A stretch of DNA of 64,000 bases. It comes from Bacteroidota bacterium (lineage in GTDB: Bacteria > Bacteroidota > Ignavibacteria > UBA10030 > UBA6906). Positions 1 to 9,799 of the stretch are shown piece after piece (within the stretch, counting starts at the first letter, position 1; every line of letters starts with the position of its first letter). Under the pieces are notes generated by a model that was not told the DNA's origin, did not search any database, and saw only the letters and a program-made list of their open reading frames with translations. The stretch is taken from contig JAHBUR010000005.1 of NCBI GenBank assembly GCA_019637975.1, positions 1-64,000 on the forward strand, read 5' to 3'. A program made the position numbers and the translations under genes.

Positions 1-375
1 GATTCTCCGAATCGCCCCTTGCGCAAGTTCAGCCCCAACGGGGCGGGATATTATAGCCGGGGACGAAGTCCCCGGACAACATCATAAGAGATGCATTCAC
101 ACAACCCTGAAGGGGTTGGATATCATCAGCAAGTATCTCCACCCCTTCAGGGTGATGAGATCGTTCTTCTGTTTTACTGTCTTGGGACTGCGTCCCAAGC
201 TGTTGTATCTGACCCCCGCCAAACCGCCAAAAAAAGATCGGCGGTCAGGAAGGTAAGGCACGGCGGGCAAGCCGTTGGGGTCGGAAAAGGCAGCGGGTTT
301 TGGATGACCGGCCTGTTGCGGGACGGAGTCCCGTGCTACAGCTTGTAGCGCGATTCTCCGAATCGCCCCTTGCGC
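1..375. repeat. Cluster of short palindromic modules (first copy)
   Basis: Non-coding mosaic of short hairpins in fixed order. It contains GCCCC-AAC-GGGGC (32-44), CCGGGGAC-GAA-GTCCCCGG (57-75), CAACCC/GGGTTG near 101, CACCC/GGGTG near 143, CTTGGGAC-TGC-GTCCCAAG near 179, a long GACCCC...GGGGTC hairpin at about 208-280, CGGGAC-GGA-GTCCCG, GCTACA-GCT-TGTAGC and GCGATTC-TCC-GAATCGC. Most arms are perfect and separated by three bases. The same modules recur in the same order near 2150, 2340, 20740, 22320, 22680, 23020, 34860 and 50940. Apparent small ORFs here are translations of the repeat. Positions 376-638 show nothing recognisable apart from the approach to the next gene. Confidence 0.85.
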
Positions 376-638
376 AGGTTGCCTCCGGGTTAGCGCGTCT
401 CTCACGTGTTTGCACCTCTTTGGCTGCGCTAACTCCGGCCGCAAGAACAAGTTCAAACACATTCCCATGTGTGTACTGCGCAATGCAGATAAGGCGGAGG
501 GTCACGCTTCACGGCTGTTGTTGATTCTCATTGATAAACTCACTATTCTGAACTGTGACTCTGTCACCGAGTCTCCCGCATACCTTTTCCTAACGTTGTC
601 CCGCTGTCCTGTTCATTATTTCCCAGTGAGGTTCCAAG

Positions 639-1976
639 ATGAAAACATTCATGCAAGGAATTACCTTGCCAATTTTGTTCTTTGCTGCTTGCTCGCACGC
701 GCAGCATGCGGACTGGACCTTGACGTTCAGAAACGGAAACGTATCATCCGTTGAGCACACACATGTGATATTGCATTCCTTTGATCATAACATATTGTAC
801 TATGCTACAGGTGGATTTGTAGGATCGGTTCATCGTGATTCTATCACCGTTCTTTCCCGAACGCAAGGCACCGAGGGCCTTATACGAAATATTATCGTTG
901 GCGCGTTAGGGTTCGGTGGTGCCGGATATATGATCGGACAAGTGATAAGCAAGGATGATGAGGGGATGAGTTACTCTTCTTCATCGGAGAATGAGTCGGA
1001 ATTGAAAACTATTCTGCCGATCGCCGGTGTTGCAATCGGCGCCGGGATCGGGGCCGCACTGTCTCCGAAGAGGGAGGAACTTTCGTACAATCTGGACAAG
1101 ATGAATGCACTGCAAAAAACCGCAGTGCTCAATTCACTCATTGCAGGGCAAGCCGTAACTCTGTCGCCGGATCAGGTGAACGGCCCGCAATCCTCGTCCG
1201 TTGACGTACTGTACCTGAGAAACGGAAGCGTCATCAGGGGAAGTGTTACTGAAATGATCCCCGACAGCACCGTGAAGATTCGCACTGCGGACAGCAGCCT
1301 GTTTGTCTTCCGCATGGCCGAAGTCGAAAAGCTTGTCAAGGACGAACGGACAGTGCAGCAGGAACCGGCAGGCGCACAACAATCTGCGACGATGCCGGAC
1401 GCAACGCGGGCACCAAGGCTATTCCCGGGAGAAAATGCGCGGCCCCTGAGCTTTTCAATTCTTGCCGGAGTGGGATTTCCGGTCAGCAACTACAAGAGCG
1501 GGGCGGAAATCGGGTTTGGAGGGAGAGCCGAACTGAACTATCAGATTACACCGATGTTTGGATGGGCCAGCACCGCAACGGTAATGTTCAACAATCCCAA
1601 GAATATTCCACCGGGCTATGATGTCAGCACGTACTCCACGGTGTTCGTACTTACAGGACTCCGGTTGGGGGAAACCGCTTCGAATGGTAGCCGGCCATAC
1701 CTCCTGGCGCAAGCGGGGTTACTATTCGGGAGCACTCCATCCGTGTCGGCGACATTCAACGGGATAACAGCGACCCAATCTTCTGCCAGCGGAACCGCGT
1801 TCGGTTACGGAATTGCCGGAGGCCTGATCGTCAACGACCGCTTCCATCTTTGTGTCAGCTATCTCAAAGGAACGCCGGAAGTAACAATCACAGCCTCAGG
1901 GGGTGGGTATAGCTACTCCGCTAAAGGCGAACTGCCCTTTTCCATTATCTTCGCAGGTCTTGGCGTGAGCTTCTGA
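639..1976 (+). CDS. Secreted outer-membrane beta-barrel protein
   Basis: A 445-residue exported protein of unknown specific role. The first 22 or so residues form a signal peptide (hydrophobic ITLPILFFAACSHA, cleavage likely after an Ala). Residues about 85-145 hold two glycine/alanine-rich hydrophobic stretches (GALGFGGAGYMIG and IAGVAIGAGIGAAL), resembling glycine-zipper segments. A repeated motif of the type LRNGSVIRGSVTEM follows, as in proteins that respond to a transcript-encoded 'NG' repeat. From about residue 270 the chain alternates aromatic and glycine residues and ends in LGVSF, typical of a C-terminal outer-membrane beta-barrel. The start has a plausible ribosome-binding site (GAGG) a few bases upstream. 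It stands alone between repeat clusters. The barrel assignment is by pattern; function is unknown. Confidence 0.75.
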   Translation: MKTFMQGITLPILFFAACSHAQHADWTLTFRNGNVSSVEHTHVILHSFDHNILYYATGGFVGSVHRDSITVLSRTQGTEGLIRNIIVGALGFGGAGYMIGQVISKDDEGMSYSSSSENESELKTILPIAGVAIGAGIGAALSPKREELSYNLDKMNALQKTAVLNSLIAGQAVTLSPDQVNGPQSSSVDVLYLRNGSVIRGSVTEMIPDSTVKIRTADSSLFVFRMAEVEKLVKDERTVQQEPAGAQQSATMPDATRAPRLFPGENARPLSFSILAGVGFPVSNYKSGAEIGFGGRAELNYQITPMFGWASTATVMFNNPKNIPPGYDVSTYSTVFVLTGLRLGETASNGSRPYLLAQAGLLFGSTPSVSATFNGITATQSSASGTAFGYGIAGGLIVNDRFHLCVSYLKGTPEVTITASGGGYSYSAKGELPFSIIFAGLGVSF

Positions 1977-2860
1977 GGCCGAACTGTGCCGGTCTCGCAT
2001 GTTAATTGTGTCCGTCACGGTACATGGTGATTCCGGGAAACCCCCGCCTAATTAATAGCGGGGCAGGCGTGAGGGCCGAGCTAAGCTCATGTGGCGCTGC
2101 TTTCGACAGGCTCAAGCAGCGGCTCTGGCGGTGATGATCAATTGTCGGGGTGATGAGATCGTTCTTGTGTTTTTCTGTCTTGGGACTTCGTCCCAAGCTG
2201 TAGTATCTGACCCCCGCCAAACCGCCAAAAAAAGATCGGCGGTCAGGAAGGTAAGGCACGGCGGGCAAGCCGTTGGGGTCGGGGCGGATGGCCCCGTGGC
2301 TTTGCAATGCCTGATGCGGGACGGAGTCCCGAGCTACAGCTTGTAGCGCGATTCTCCGAATCGCCCGTTGCGCAAATTCAGCCCCAACGGGGCGGGATAT
2401 TATAGCCGGGGACGAAGTCCCCGGACAACATCATAAGAGAAGCATTCCCACAACCCTGAAGGGGTTGGATATCATCAGCGGTATCTCACCCTTTCAGGGT
2501 GATGATGTCGTTCTTCTGTTTTTCTGTCTTGGGACTTCGTCCCAAGCTGTTGTATCTGACCCCCGCCAAACCGCAAAAAAAGATCGGCGGTCAGGAAGGT
2601 AAGGCACGGCGGGCAAGCCGTTGGGGTCGGGTAAGGCAGCGGGTTTTGGTTGACCGGCCTGTTGCGGGACGGAGTCCCGAGTTACGGCGTGTTGCACGGC
2701 GCCCGGGGTAAAGAACTCAAGAGTTCTTGCAATACGAGGGGACACGCCGGAGGCGTGTCCCTACCAACCCATTTTTTGTAGGGACACGGCTCCCCGCCTG
2801 CCATAGCGGTTCATCGAAGGCGGGCAGGCGCCGTGTCCAATGGTTTTCTTGGTCGTCGTG
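1977..2860. repeat. Two tandem copies of the palindrome cluster plus nested hairpins
   Basis: Two near-identical copies of the palindromic mosaic (about 2150-2390 and 2340-2710) follow the barrel gene. Upstream, a CCCCGC...GCGGGG hairpin (2042-2062) and a hairpin with loop TTCGACAGGCTCA-like sequence (stem CGCTGCTT/AAGCAGCG, 2095-2121) are present. At about 2741-2760 lies GGACACGCC-GGA-GGCGTGTCC. At about 2783-2838 the arms GGACACGGC and GCCGTGTCC enclose a second palindrome CCGCCTGCC...GGCGGGCAGG, a clear nested hairpin. Positions 2861-3216 hold only further short inverted repeats (GTGTCACGGA/TCCGTGACAC at 2917-2940) and no supportable gene. Confidence 0.8.
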
Positions 2861-3216
2861 AACCATTTCATGACGACAAACTGGGCAACGCGTGGATGTC
2901 CGAAAAGGCGCTGTGCGTGTCACGGAATGGTCCGTGACACCCGAGTTACTTTACCGATGCAACCATCATACGCTCTGCGTCTTCGATCGGAAAGATATTG
3001 CTGTGAGATTTCTGATCAACGGACTTACCGGGCAGTTTAGAGAAAAAAATGCAGCCCGCAGTTGAGGGGCGAGCAATGCGTTTAAAGTCACGGAACTGTA
3101 TTTGCAAAGACATCACCTGCTGCAATTGGTCAGTAAAGGAAACTTGGGGCTTTGGACACTCGGCTGTCGAGCTGGCGATTCTGATCCTCGCAGCAAGTGG
3201 CTATTTAAAACGAAAA

Positions 3217-4356
3217 TCAATTCTGGGCTCCAATCTCGTCCAAAAGCTCTCTGGGTAGATACTTCTCCCACCCGCCATCAACAAGAAAGGCCTCCTCAAT
3301 TGGAATTACTGTCATGCGGCCTTTATAAATACCGTTGTCATCTTCCACCAACATGCCAGAGCTAATGTTGAGGAGGAGGTCTTTAGTGGTAGTGTTTGCT
3401 AGGATTGTGATGTTTGGTATTCCCGGCGAAGTAATCCTGCTTAGCTTCTTCCAGGCGTATGGTATCATGATTCTGGGTAGTAGCGGCTTCACCAAGGTAT
3501 CGCACTTCCTTTTTTGATTGATGCTAATCCCGTACATCGCAAACTCGCCAAGCTTGTTTGGGCTTGCCTGTTCGTCAATATGGGATTGAAACAGTGCTCT
3601 GATCATGTCTATCCCACCGATTGAACTTAAGTTTGGGTCGTTGCTGGATGAGCCATTCCCCTGATCAAACCAGTCAGGTAGTCTGTTGTGCAGTGTGTAA
3701 TCGTTTATGACATCCAATACCGGTAGTAGCTCATCCAGATAAGGTACGGTTTCCTGTCCCTCTGCTTCACGTTTTCTCATCATGTCAATGAACGTCATTA
3801 CTTTGTTGAGAGCTTTCCCGTCTCTGCCTAATGCATCGATATCAAGAAATCCGATTGAGCCAACCTTCCCACCAGGCTGAACTGCACAGATTCCGAGTCC
3901 TATCAACTTCGTATCGATCTGTTTTCCCAGATATATCTGACTGACCTTGTTATTACGGTCGACCGACGATACGGCGTGTTCAATATCGGCATAGGAGGAT
4001 AACGTATAGAATCGTTCGGCTCCGTAGCGTTTCGTTCCTGCCACCGCAAGCGGAAACTCCGCCAACTGCTCGGGGGGAACTTCAAGGTGGATGTGAAACT
4101 GTGAGTAATATCGGTCGCCTTGATTGTCTCCAAAGTCAAATATGTTTTTATCAAGGTAGGGGAGGATTTTCTCTGGGTTTTCATGATACGACCTTTGAGT
4201 TCCAACCCCGCTCCAAACAAGCGGGAGGGCATATTCCTTGCCCTGTAAGGTGATACGCTCGTTTGACCTGCTCCTGAACACAAACTGTCTTCGTATTGAT
4301 CGAGGACTATTCAGAATGATGTCTGCTATCTGCTTTGAATCAATTCGGCGAGTCAA
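3217..4356 (-). CDS. Hypothetical protein, 379 aa, accessory
   Basis: A 379-residue soluble protein that I do not recognise. It has no signal peptide or membrane segment. The start at 4356 begins MTRRIDSKQIADII; the stop is just before a region of repeats. Acidic patches (for example FLDIDALGRDGKALNK, about residues 165-185, and PYLDELLPVLDVIND, about 203-218) give no known catalytic signature. The gene is richer in A and T than the flanking hsdR and lies at the edge of the defence island in the opposite orientation, which suggests transferred accessory DNA. A defence role is possible only by position. Confidence 0.6.
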   Translation of the reverse strand: MTRRIDSKQIADIILNSPRSIRRQFVFRSRSNERITLQGKEYALPLVWSGVGTQRSYHENPEKILPYLDKNIFDFGDNQGDRYYSQFHIHLEVPPEQLAEFPLAVAGTKRYGAERFYTLSSYADIEHAVSSVDRNNKVSQIYLGKQIDTKLIGLGICAVQPGGKVGSIGFLDIDALGRDGKALNKVMTFIDMMRKREAEGQETVPYLDELLPVLDVINDYTLHNRLPDWFDQGNGSSSNDPNLSSIGGIDMIRALFQSHIDEQASPNKLGEFAMYGISINQKRKCDTLVKPLLPRIMIPYAWKKLSRITSPGIPNITILANTTTKDLLLNISSGMLVEDDNGIYKGRMTVIPIEEAFLVDGGWEKYLPRELLDEIGAQN

Positions 4357-4807
4357 TTTGTCCTCAGTCGTTGAATACTCTTGAAGGTACTACAAGAAAT
4401 CAGAACGGTGACATCCCAAGCTGTGGAAGGGCAGGAATATTTTTGACCTTTACAAGAGTAGTGAATGCTTATGATATTTGCAAGACAGTAGCCCAATATG
4501 TTAACGCCCAATTGTTAACGCCCAATAGAAAGAGGTTCTTGCAAATCTCCTTCCGTTTTCCTATCCTTTAACCAGGGAACTTATCTGCTGCATATCATCC
4601 GGCGCTGACAGGGGCTCCGGTCTGATATTAACTTCTATGGCTTACCACCTCGAAGACAGGGCGAGGTGCCGTACGCTGTGGCGTACTTTATTCTGTTGGC
4701 AGCCCCGGCTGCCTGTTGGTCTGGCACAAATGACTGTTCAGGGGAATGAAACGACCTAAACACAACTGCCTATTCCAAGTATCCTGTCTTCAGAGCAGCA
4801 ACTGACG
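4357..4807. other. Intergenic region between divergent genes
   Basis: About 450 bases between the divergent hypothetical gene and hsdR. It must hold promoters for both, but no convincing -35/-10 pair was seen. A direct repeat GTTAACGCCCAAT occurs twice at about 4500-4526. Nothing else is recognisable. Confidence 0.4.
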
Positions 4808-7021
4808 ATGTCACCACTCCGCGTCTCCGAAGCCCAAACACGCTATTCCCTCATCGATCCGCAACTCCGCACTGCGGGCTGGAACCTTGCCGACCATACG
4901 CAGGTCCGCATTGAGATTCCCGTAGCAGGCTACGACGCCTCACCGGCACAGGGCTTCACCGACTACTGTCTGTATGCATCCAACGGCGACGTCCTCGCTG
5001 TCGTCGAAGCCAAGCGTACGAGCCGCGACCCGCGTGTGGGCAAGCAGCAAGTGCTCGACTACGTCACAGCGATTGGCACAACGCAATCCCACCGCCCCTT
5101 TGCATTCATGGCAAACGGCGAGGATGTGTTCTTCTGGGACACTGAAGCCGGAGCCGAGCGGCATGTTGCAGGATTCTTCCGGCGTGAAGACCTTGAACGA
5201 CTTTTGTTTCTAAAGCAAAACCGCAAACCCATCAACACTATCACGATCAATGATACGATTGTGAATCGCTCGTATCAGATCGAAGCCATTCGCAGAATCT
5301 CGGAAGCCATCGAGAAGAAGAAAAAGCGCAAAGCTCTCCTCGTGATGGCAACCGGCACGGGCAAAACCCGGACGACCATGGCGCTAATCGATGTCTTTCT
5401 CCGTGCACATCAGGCGCAGCGTGTGTTGTTCCTTGCAGACCGTGACGCCCTTGTGGAGCAGGCGCTCACCGACGGGTTCAAAGTCCATTTGCCGCACGAG
5501 GCACGCGCACGCATCAGGACGTATGCAATTGACCGTACCAAACGTGTCTATGTCTCGACGCTGCAAACTCTTGAGATGTGCTACAGTAAATTCAGTCCTG
5601 CAGAGTTCGACCTCATCGTTGCGGACGAGTGCCACCGCTCGATCTACAACAAGGCAACGGATGTGCTCGCCTACTTCGATGCGATTCAGATCGGACTCAC
5701 GGCAACACCGGCGGAGTTCGTTGACAGGGATACGTTCAAGTTTTTTGATTCTGACCCCGCCAAAGAAGGCGGGGCAGGCGGCCGCATCCCGACATTCAAC
5801 TACCCGTTCTCCGATGCGGTGAAGGAGGGGTACCTCGTTGACTTCGACGTCTATTCGGCGCAGACGAAATTCCAGCGCAAAGGCATCAAGGGAGTTGACC
5901 TCAGCGAAGAGGACAAGGAGTCTCTGCGCAAGCGGGGCATCGACCCTGAGGATGTCAACTATGAGGGAACCGATCTTGAGAAGAAGGTCACCAACAAGGA
6001 TACACTCTGCCGCCAGTGGGAAGAGTTCATGGATGTCTGTCTCAAGGATTCCTCCGGACAGCTTCCCGCCAAGAGCATCGTCTTTGCGATTACACACAAG
6101 CACGCCATGCGTCTTGCGGATGCGTTCAACGAGATGTATCCCGAGTACGACGGCAAGCTTGTGCAGGTGATCACCTCAAAGATGGAGCGTGCGCCGACGC
6201 TTCTCGATACCTTCAAGAAGCAGGACCTTCCCCGCATTGCCATCTCGGTGGATATGCTCGACACCGGCGTGGACTTTCCCGAAGTGGTGAACCTTGCGTT
6301 CATGAAGCCGATCAACTCGCAGATCAAGTTCTGGCAGATGATCGGGAGAGGAACACGCAGCCACGAAGCGTGCAAGCGACTGGATTGGCTCCCAAACCGT
6401 GAGAAGGACAAGTTTCTTATCGTGGACTTCTGGGAGAACTTCGAGCATTTCAACATGATGCCGAAGGACGGCGAAACCACTGGACAGATACCGGTGTTGG
6501 TGAGCATTTTCAATACGCGCCTCACCAAGCTTGAGGTGCTGTTCGCAAGCGACGAGTCATTGCGAGGAGCGCTGGCACAATCGGCCCCTTCGACAGGCTC
6601 AGGGGCCTCCCTTTCAGCAGGCTCGGGGACCGGCCGCTCGCCACGATTAGCGGCCGCGGAGGCCCAGAGTAATCGCACGAGTCCGACGCCTGAGCTTGTC
6701 GAAGGCGTCGATGCAGCTGACACCCGTCGCATCATCACCGACCTCCGTGCACTCATTGCCCGCATCCCACAAGAATCCTACTCGGTGAAGTTAGCAATGA
6801 AGGAAGTCCGCGAGGCGTGGCAGGACGACTTCTGGCGATACATCACCGCTGCAAAGATCGAGTTCCTCCGGATGAAAGTTGCGCCGCTTCTCCGGTTTGT
6901 GCCGCATGTAAAGCCAGCGAAAGAGTTCTTTGTGAGCAAGATGGAGCGCTGTGGATTGGCCCTGTTGCATGGAAGAACATCAAGACAGACATGGAATCGA
7001 TCAGAGAAGATGTATGTTTAG
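4808..7021 (+). CDS. hsdR: Type I restriction enzyme R subunit, 3'-truncated
   Basis: Motor and nuclease subunit of a type I restriction-modification complex, which translocates and cuts unmethylated DNA. The N-terminal PD-(D/E)XK nuclease shows D52 and E67-A-K69. The helicase core has Walker A ATGTGKT (181-187), DECH (273-276) and later DTGVDFPEVVNLAFMKP and QMIGRGTR motifs. Two in-frame palindromic inserts disturb the chain: DPAKEGGAGG at about 5755-5782, and a low-complexity stretch at about 6583-6710. Near 6971 the reading frame shifts: the family-like continuation KNIKTDMESIREDV is encoded in another frame. After about 7014 homology to HsdR stops. The expected C-terminal helical region is therefore missing. 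Probably non-functional as a type I enzyme; the intact core leaves some doubt. Confidence 0.85.
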   Translation: MSPLRVSEAQTRYSLIDPQLRTAGWNLADHTQVRIEIPVAGYDASPAQGFTDYCLYASNGDVLAVVEAKRTSRDPRVGKQQVLDYVTAIGTTQSHRPFAFMANGEDVFFWDTEAGAERHVAGFFRREDLERLLFLKQNRKPINTITINDTIVNRSYQIEAIRRISEAIEKKKKRKALLVMATGTGKTRTTMALIDVFLRAHQAQRVLFLADRDALVEQALTDGFKVHLPHEARARIRTYAIDRTKRVYVSTLQTLEMCYSKFSPAEFDLIVADECHRSIYNKATDVLAYFDAIQIGLTATPAEFVDRDTFKFFDSDPAKEGGAGGRIPTFNYPFSDAVKEGYLVDFDVYSAQTKFQRKGIKGVDLSEEDKESLRKRGIDPEDVNYEGTDLEKKVTNKDTLCRQWEEFMDVCLKDSSGQLPAKSIVFAITHKHAMRLADAFNEMYPEYDGKLVQVITSKMERAPTLLDTFKKQDLPRIAISVDMLDTGVDFPEVVNLAFMKPINSQIKFWQMIGRGTRSHEACKRLDWLPNREKDKFLIVDFWENFEHFNMMPKDGETTGQIPVLVSIFNTRLTKLEVLFASDESLRGALAQSAPSTGSGASLSAGSGTGRSPRLAAAEAQSNRTSPTPELVEGVDAADTRRIITDLRALIARIPQESYSVKLAMKEVREAWQDDFWRYITAAKIEFLRMKVAPLLRFVPHVKPAKEFFVSKMERCGLALLHGRTSRQTWNRSEKMYV
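5752..5782. repeat. Palindromic insert inside hsdR
   Basis: The sequence reads CCCCGCC...GGCGGGG followed by CAGGCGG, matching the CCGCC/GGCGGGCAGGC elements of the intergenic clusters. It adds about ten Gly/Ala/Lys-type residues between conserved HsdR motifs without breaking the frame. Confidence 0.65.
6583..6710. repeat. Pair of TTCGACA-loop hairpins inside hsdR
   Basis: Two hairpins in inverse orientation. The first has stem GGCCCC (6583-6588) and GGGGCC (6602-6607) around loop TTCGACAGGCTCA. The second has stem CGACGCC (6684-6690) and GGCGTCG (6704-6710) around TGAGCTTGTCGAA, nearly the reverse complement of the first loop. Between them lies a GGCCGC...GCGGCC palindrome. The block is in frame and encodes a Ser/Gly/Ala-rich linker. 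Confidence 0.75.
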
Positions 7022-7094
7022 TAAAGTTTGCTACCTTTCATGTCATGATTTATGGAAATCGTTCACTTTACCTTTGATGGAGTGTGATTAGATA

Positions 7095-8027
7095 GTGAAA
7101 AAGAAAAAGAAGCCAATTATCGAACAGCTATTCAGCCCAAATGCTGATGTTGTTCTCTTCAAAGGTGATGCAAGGGATCTTCTGAAGAGTGTGCCTAACG
7201 ATTCAATACAACTGATCGTGACTTCGCCTCCATACAATGTGGGCAAAGAGTACGAACAGGTAAAGAATATCAAAGAGTATCTAGAGGAACAGAGGGAGGT
7301 CATAGAGTTATGTGTGGATCGATTGAAGCCAACTGGGAGTCTGTGCTGGCAGGTAGGAAACTATGTTTCGACTAATTCCGAAATCATCCCGCTGGACGTA
7401 CTGCTATATCAGGTATTCAAGGACAATGGTCTTCTATTGCGTAATAGAATTGTTTGGCACTTTGAACATGGTTTGCACAGCCAAAGAAGGTTTAGCGGGA
7501 GGTATGAAACGATATTGTGGTTTACGAAAGACACCAACGATTACTATTTCGACCTAGACTCTGTAAGGGTTCCCCAAAAGTATCCAGGAAAACGGTCGTT
7601 CAGGGGACCCAATGCGGGCAAGTACTCAGGTCATCCAGACGGAAAGAACCCAACCGACTTTTGGGCTCATGAATTCACATCGACGATATGGGATATTCCA
7701 AACGTTAAAGCCAATCATGTAGAAAAGACTGACCATCCTTGCCAGTTTCCAATTGGAATGATTCAACGTCTGATAAGAGCCTTCACTAAGAAAGGTGATT
7801 GGGTATTAGATCCGTTTATGGGCTCTGGAACGACATCTTGTGCAGCCATTCTTGAAAAGAGAAGACCAATCGGTGCGGAGATACTCCCAAGGTATCACCG
7901 AATCGCTTTGAAGAGGACACGAGATGCGTGGAACGGTACTTTGAAATTTAGGCCATATGATAAGCCAATCTATCAACCAAAACCTGGAAGCAAACTAACT
8001 TTGAGGGAACCCGAGCTTGAGAATTAG
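7095..8027 (+). CDS. Site-specific DNA methyltransferase (N4-cytosine/N6-adenine type)
   Basis: A 310-residue beta-class amino-DNA methyltransferase, expected to transfer a methyl group from S-adenosylmethionine to an exocyclic amino group in a recognition site. The catalytic motif TSPPYNVG (motif IV) is near residue 45 and the cofactor motif DPFMGSGTT (motif I) near residue 240, the permuted order of the beta class. The start is a GTG (7095) a few bases after hsdR ends; GGAG lies about 14 bases upstream. It heads a run of five or six co-directional genes. The next gene encodes a BglII-like nuclease, so the pair is most likely a type II restriction-modification module. The target sequence cannot be read from the protein. 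Confidence 0.9.
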   Translation: MKKKKKPIIEQLFSPNADVVLFKGDARDLLKSVPNDSIQLIVTSPPYNVGKEYEQVKNIKEYLEEQREVIELCVDRLKPTGSLCWQVGNYVSTNSEIIPLDVLLYQVFKDNGLLLRNRIVWHFEHGLHSQRRFSGRYETILWFTKDTNDYYFDLDSVRVPQKYPGKRSFRGPNAGKYSGHPDGKNPTDFWAHEFTSTIWDIPNVKANHVEKTDHPCQFPIGMIQRLIRAFTKKGDWVLDPFMGSGTTSCAAILEKRRPIGAEILPRYHRIALKRTRDAWNGTLKFRPYDKPIYQPKPGSKLTLREPELEN

Positions 8028-8043
8028 GCAAACCCATAGCCAT

Positions 8044-8481
8044 ATGAACGGCAAAGGGATTTTGGAGTCCAAAGGAGTCTTGCTGAATGAAATCGTCGAG
8101 GTACTCTCAGACCATACTCTGCGATTTGAAAGCGGCAGGTCGTCAGCAATAAAGCAAGCTACATCAAGAAAACTGAACAAGTGTGGATGGGCCGATACTA
8201 TTAGAATAGGTACGTCAAATCTTAGCATCAATTTCATGAAAGATCGAGTGGGGCTTTGCCTCCAATTGGGCAATGTCGCCCGAACTTATGCAGATATTCT
8301 GAAAATGCAGTATCTCTACGAGAAAAAAGTCATCGATGTTGGGATTATCGCTGTCCCGGTTTATGAAGCGTCTAAGCAACTGGGTGCGAACTACGCAGAA
8401 TACGGCCGCCTTACGAAAGAGTTGAAGCTCTTTCAAGCATTCGTCACTGGCCCTATAGTTGTTTTCGGTCTAGCTTCATAG
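8044..8481 (+). CDS. BglII/BstYI-like restriction endonuclease
   Basis: A 145-residue protein that resembles type II endonucleases of the BglII/BstYI group: a central segment reading CLQLGNVARTYADILKMQ, then IDVGIIAVPVYEASKQLGAN, and a C-terminal strand GPIVVFGL. It should cut unmodified DNA at the site protected by the preceding methyltransferase. I chose ATG 8044, 16 bases after the methyltransferase stop; an in-frame TTG at 8017 would overlap it. At the position where I recall an E-x-Q motif in BglII, this protein has C-L-Q, so the active site should be modelled before activity is assumed. Family assignment is from remembered patterns and has moderate certainty. Confidence 0.65.
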   Translation: MNGKGILESKGVLLNEIVEVLSDHTLRFESGRSSAIKQATSRKLNKCGWADTIRIGTSNLSINFMKDRVGLCLQLGNVARTYADILKMQYLYEKKVIDVGIIAVPVYEASKQLGANYAEYGRLTKELKLFQAFVTGPIVVFGLAS

Positions 8482-8522
8482 GCAACCTTCTATTCATTCT
8501 TGATGAAAAAGGAATGACCAAA

Positions 8523-9779
8523 ATGAATAAGACGCAGAGAATCGAATATCTGAGAACACTTGTTCGTGCGCAAACAGCTAGCGAAGAAAGGAGAACTTTC
8601 CGGATTACTTTTCGAAGAGAGAATCTCGACAGAGTAGTTATTCGTGTTGACAGCAATTTCTTGCGCTATCGACTTCAGAATGGAAGGACGCACAGGAGGC
8701 AAATTCTATATCTCAAGAACCATCCCGATGCGCCAAGCAACTTGTTTAGCGACCCAGAGTCTGAGGCCGCTCAGCGCGCACAAGAACTGATCCTTCTTGA
8801 TATGGTGAATGAAAAGAATCTATACAAGAACTTGATTGACGAAAAGCAAAAGGAACCTGCCATAATCACATTTGACGGCTACGTACTCAATGGCAATCGC
8901 AGACTGGCAGCGCTTCGACGTGCAAATGTCCAATACATGGATTGTGTCGTTTTGCCCGAAGATGCGCTCCCAAATGATTTGTATGAAGTTGAACTTGACC
9001 TGCAAATGGCTGAAAAGACCGAATTGGAGTATGACTGGGTTGATGAACTCTTGCACATTAGATATGGCCTTGAAACGCTGGGTGAAAGTGATATTACGAT
9101 TCGTAAAACTATGAGGCTGGAAAAACCTGAGTTCGATTCTCTGTACTACAAATTACTTCTCGTTGATCAGTACTTGGGTTGGACCAAACGGTCTGGGCAA
9201 TATGATCTGGTTGAATATGATGAGGAAGCATTCAAACAACTGGCAAAACTCCTACCAAAGATATCAGACGACGCGAAGAGGGAGTTCTTCAAACGGAGCG
9301 TTTTTGCTCTTATCCTCACTCCACCAGAAGAAGAGCGATTGTACAAACACATCCGACGGCTCTACAGCAATCTTGATAATGTCTACACAAAATTCTGTGA
9401 GTCGGCCAAGCAGAAAACGTTTCGGGAAGACGATACCATGAAACGGACCGTTGATGAGGACGACCCACTTGCACTAGTGGCATCCGTTGAAGGCTCAGAA
9501 GGAGGCGCATCCTCTTCACAATTCTTTGAGACCTCAGATAGTGCAAAGGAAGATGTAACCGACCTGATGAACGTCATTGATGATGTTGTTGCTCAAGAAA
9601 CCGAAGAACGGGATAGAAATGCAGCATATGAGGCAGTTTCGGAGGCACAGAGATTACTTCAAGGGCTAACGATTGACTCTTTAACGACTGACCAAGCAGC
9701 GATTAAGAGCAAACTCACCGAAATAATCAGAAAATCTAAGGAGTTACTTTCGTCCATTGAAAAGACGAAAACAGAATAG
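8523..9779 (+). CDS. ParB/Srx-fold domain protein of a defence cassette
   Basis: A 418-residue protein with a ParB-like N-terminal domain. The diagnostic stretch is ITFDGYVLNGNRRLAALRRANV (about 116-137), where NGNRRLAAL matches the ParB/Srx phosphate-binding loop; GNRR sits inside it. The C-terminal half is helical and ends in a long coiled-coil-like region rich in Glu, Lys and Gln. Such domains bind or hydrolyse CTP, or act as nucleases, in partition and some defence proteins. I chose ATG 8523 because AAAAAGG lies 10 bases upstream, better placed than for ATG 8514. It lies 41 bases after the nuclease and 20 bases before the helicase, so it should be in the same operon. It is not a chromosome-partition ParB by context. 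Confidence 0.7.
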   Translation: MNKTQRIEYLRTLVRAQTASEERRTFRITFRRENLDRVVIRVDSNFLRYRLQNGRTHRRQILYLKNHPDAPSNLFSDPESEAAQRAQELILLDMVNEKNLYKNLIDEKQKEPAIITFDGYVLNGNRRLAALRRANVQYMDCVVLPEDALPNDLYEVELDLQMAEKTELEYDWVDELLHIRYGLETLGESDITIRKTMRLEKPEFDSLYYKLLLVDQYLGWTKRSGQYDLVEYDEEAFKQLAKLLPKISDDAKREFFKRSVFALILTPPEEERLYKHIRRLYSNLDNVYTKFCESAKQKTFREDDTMKRTVDEDDPLALVASVEGSEGGASSSQFFETSDSAKEDVTDLMNVIDDVVAQETEERDRNAAYEAVSEAQRLLQGLTIDSLTTDQAAIKSKLTEIIRKSKELLSSIEKTKTE

Positions 9780-9799
9780 ACTTATTGAGGATATTCAAC

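Noticed and set aside
91-348. Small ORFs inside palindrome clusters here and at 2089-2711, 20872, 22809, 34753 and 50566
   Set aside because: The same peptides recur wherever the repeat recurs, with no ribosome-binding site and no family; they reflect repeat structure.
5384-6765. Frames of 239 and 268 codons opposite hsdR
   Set aside because: Antisense shadows; the plus strand has clear helicase motifs.
8523-9779. Chromosome or plasmid partition ParB
   Set aside because: No parA or parS-like site is nearby and only the ParB-fold loop is shared; context is restriction-modification.
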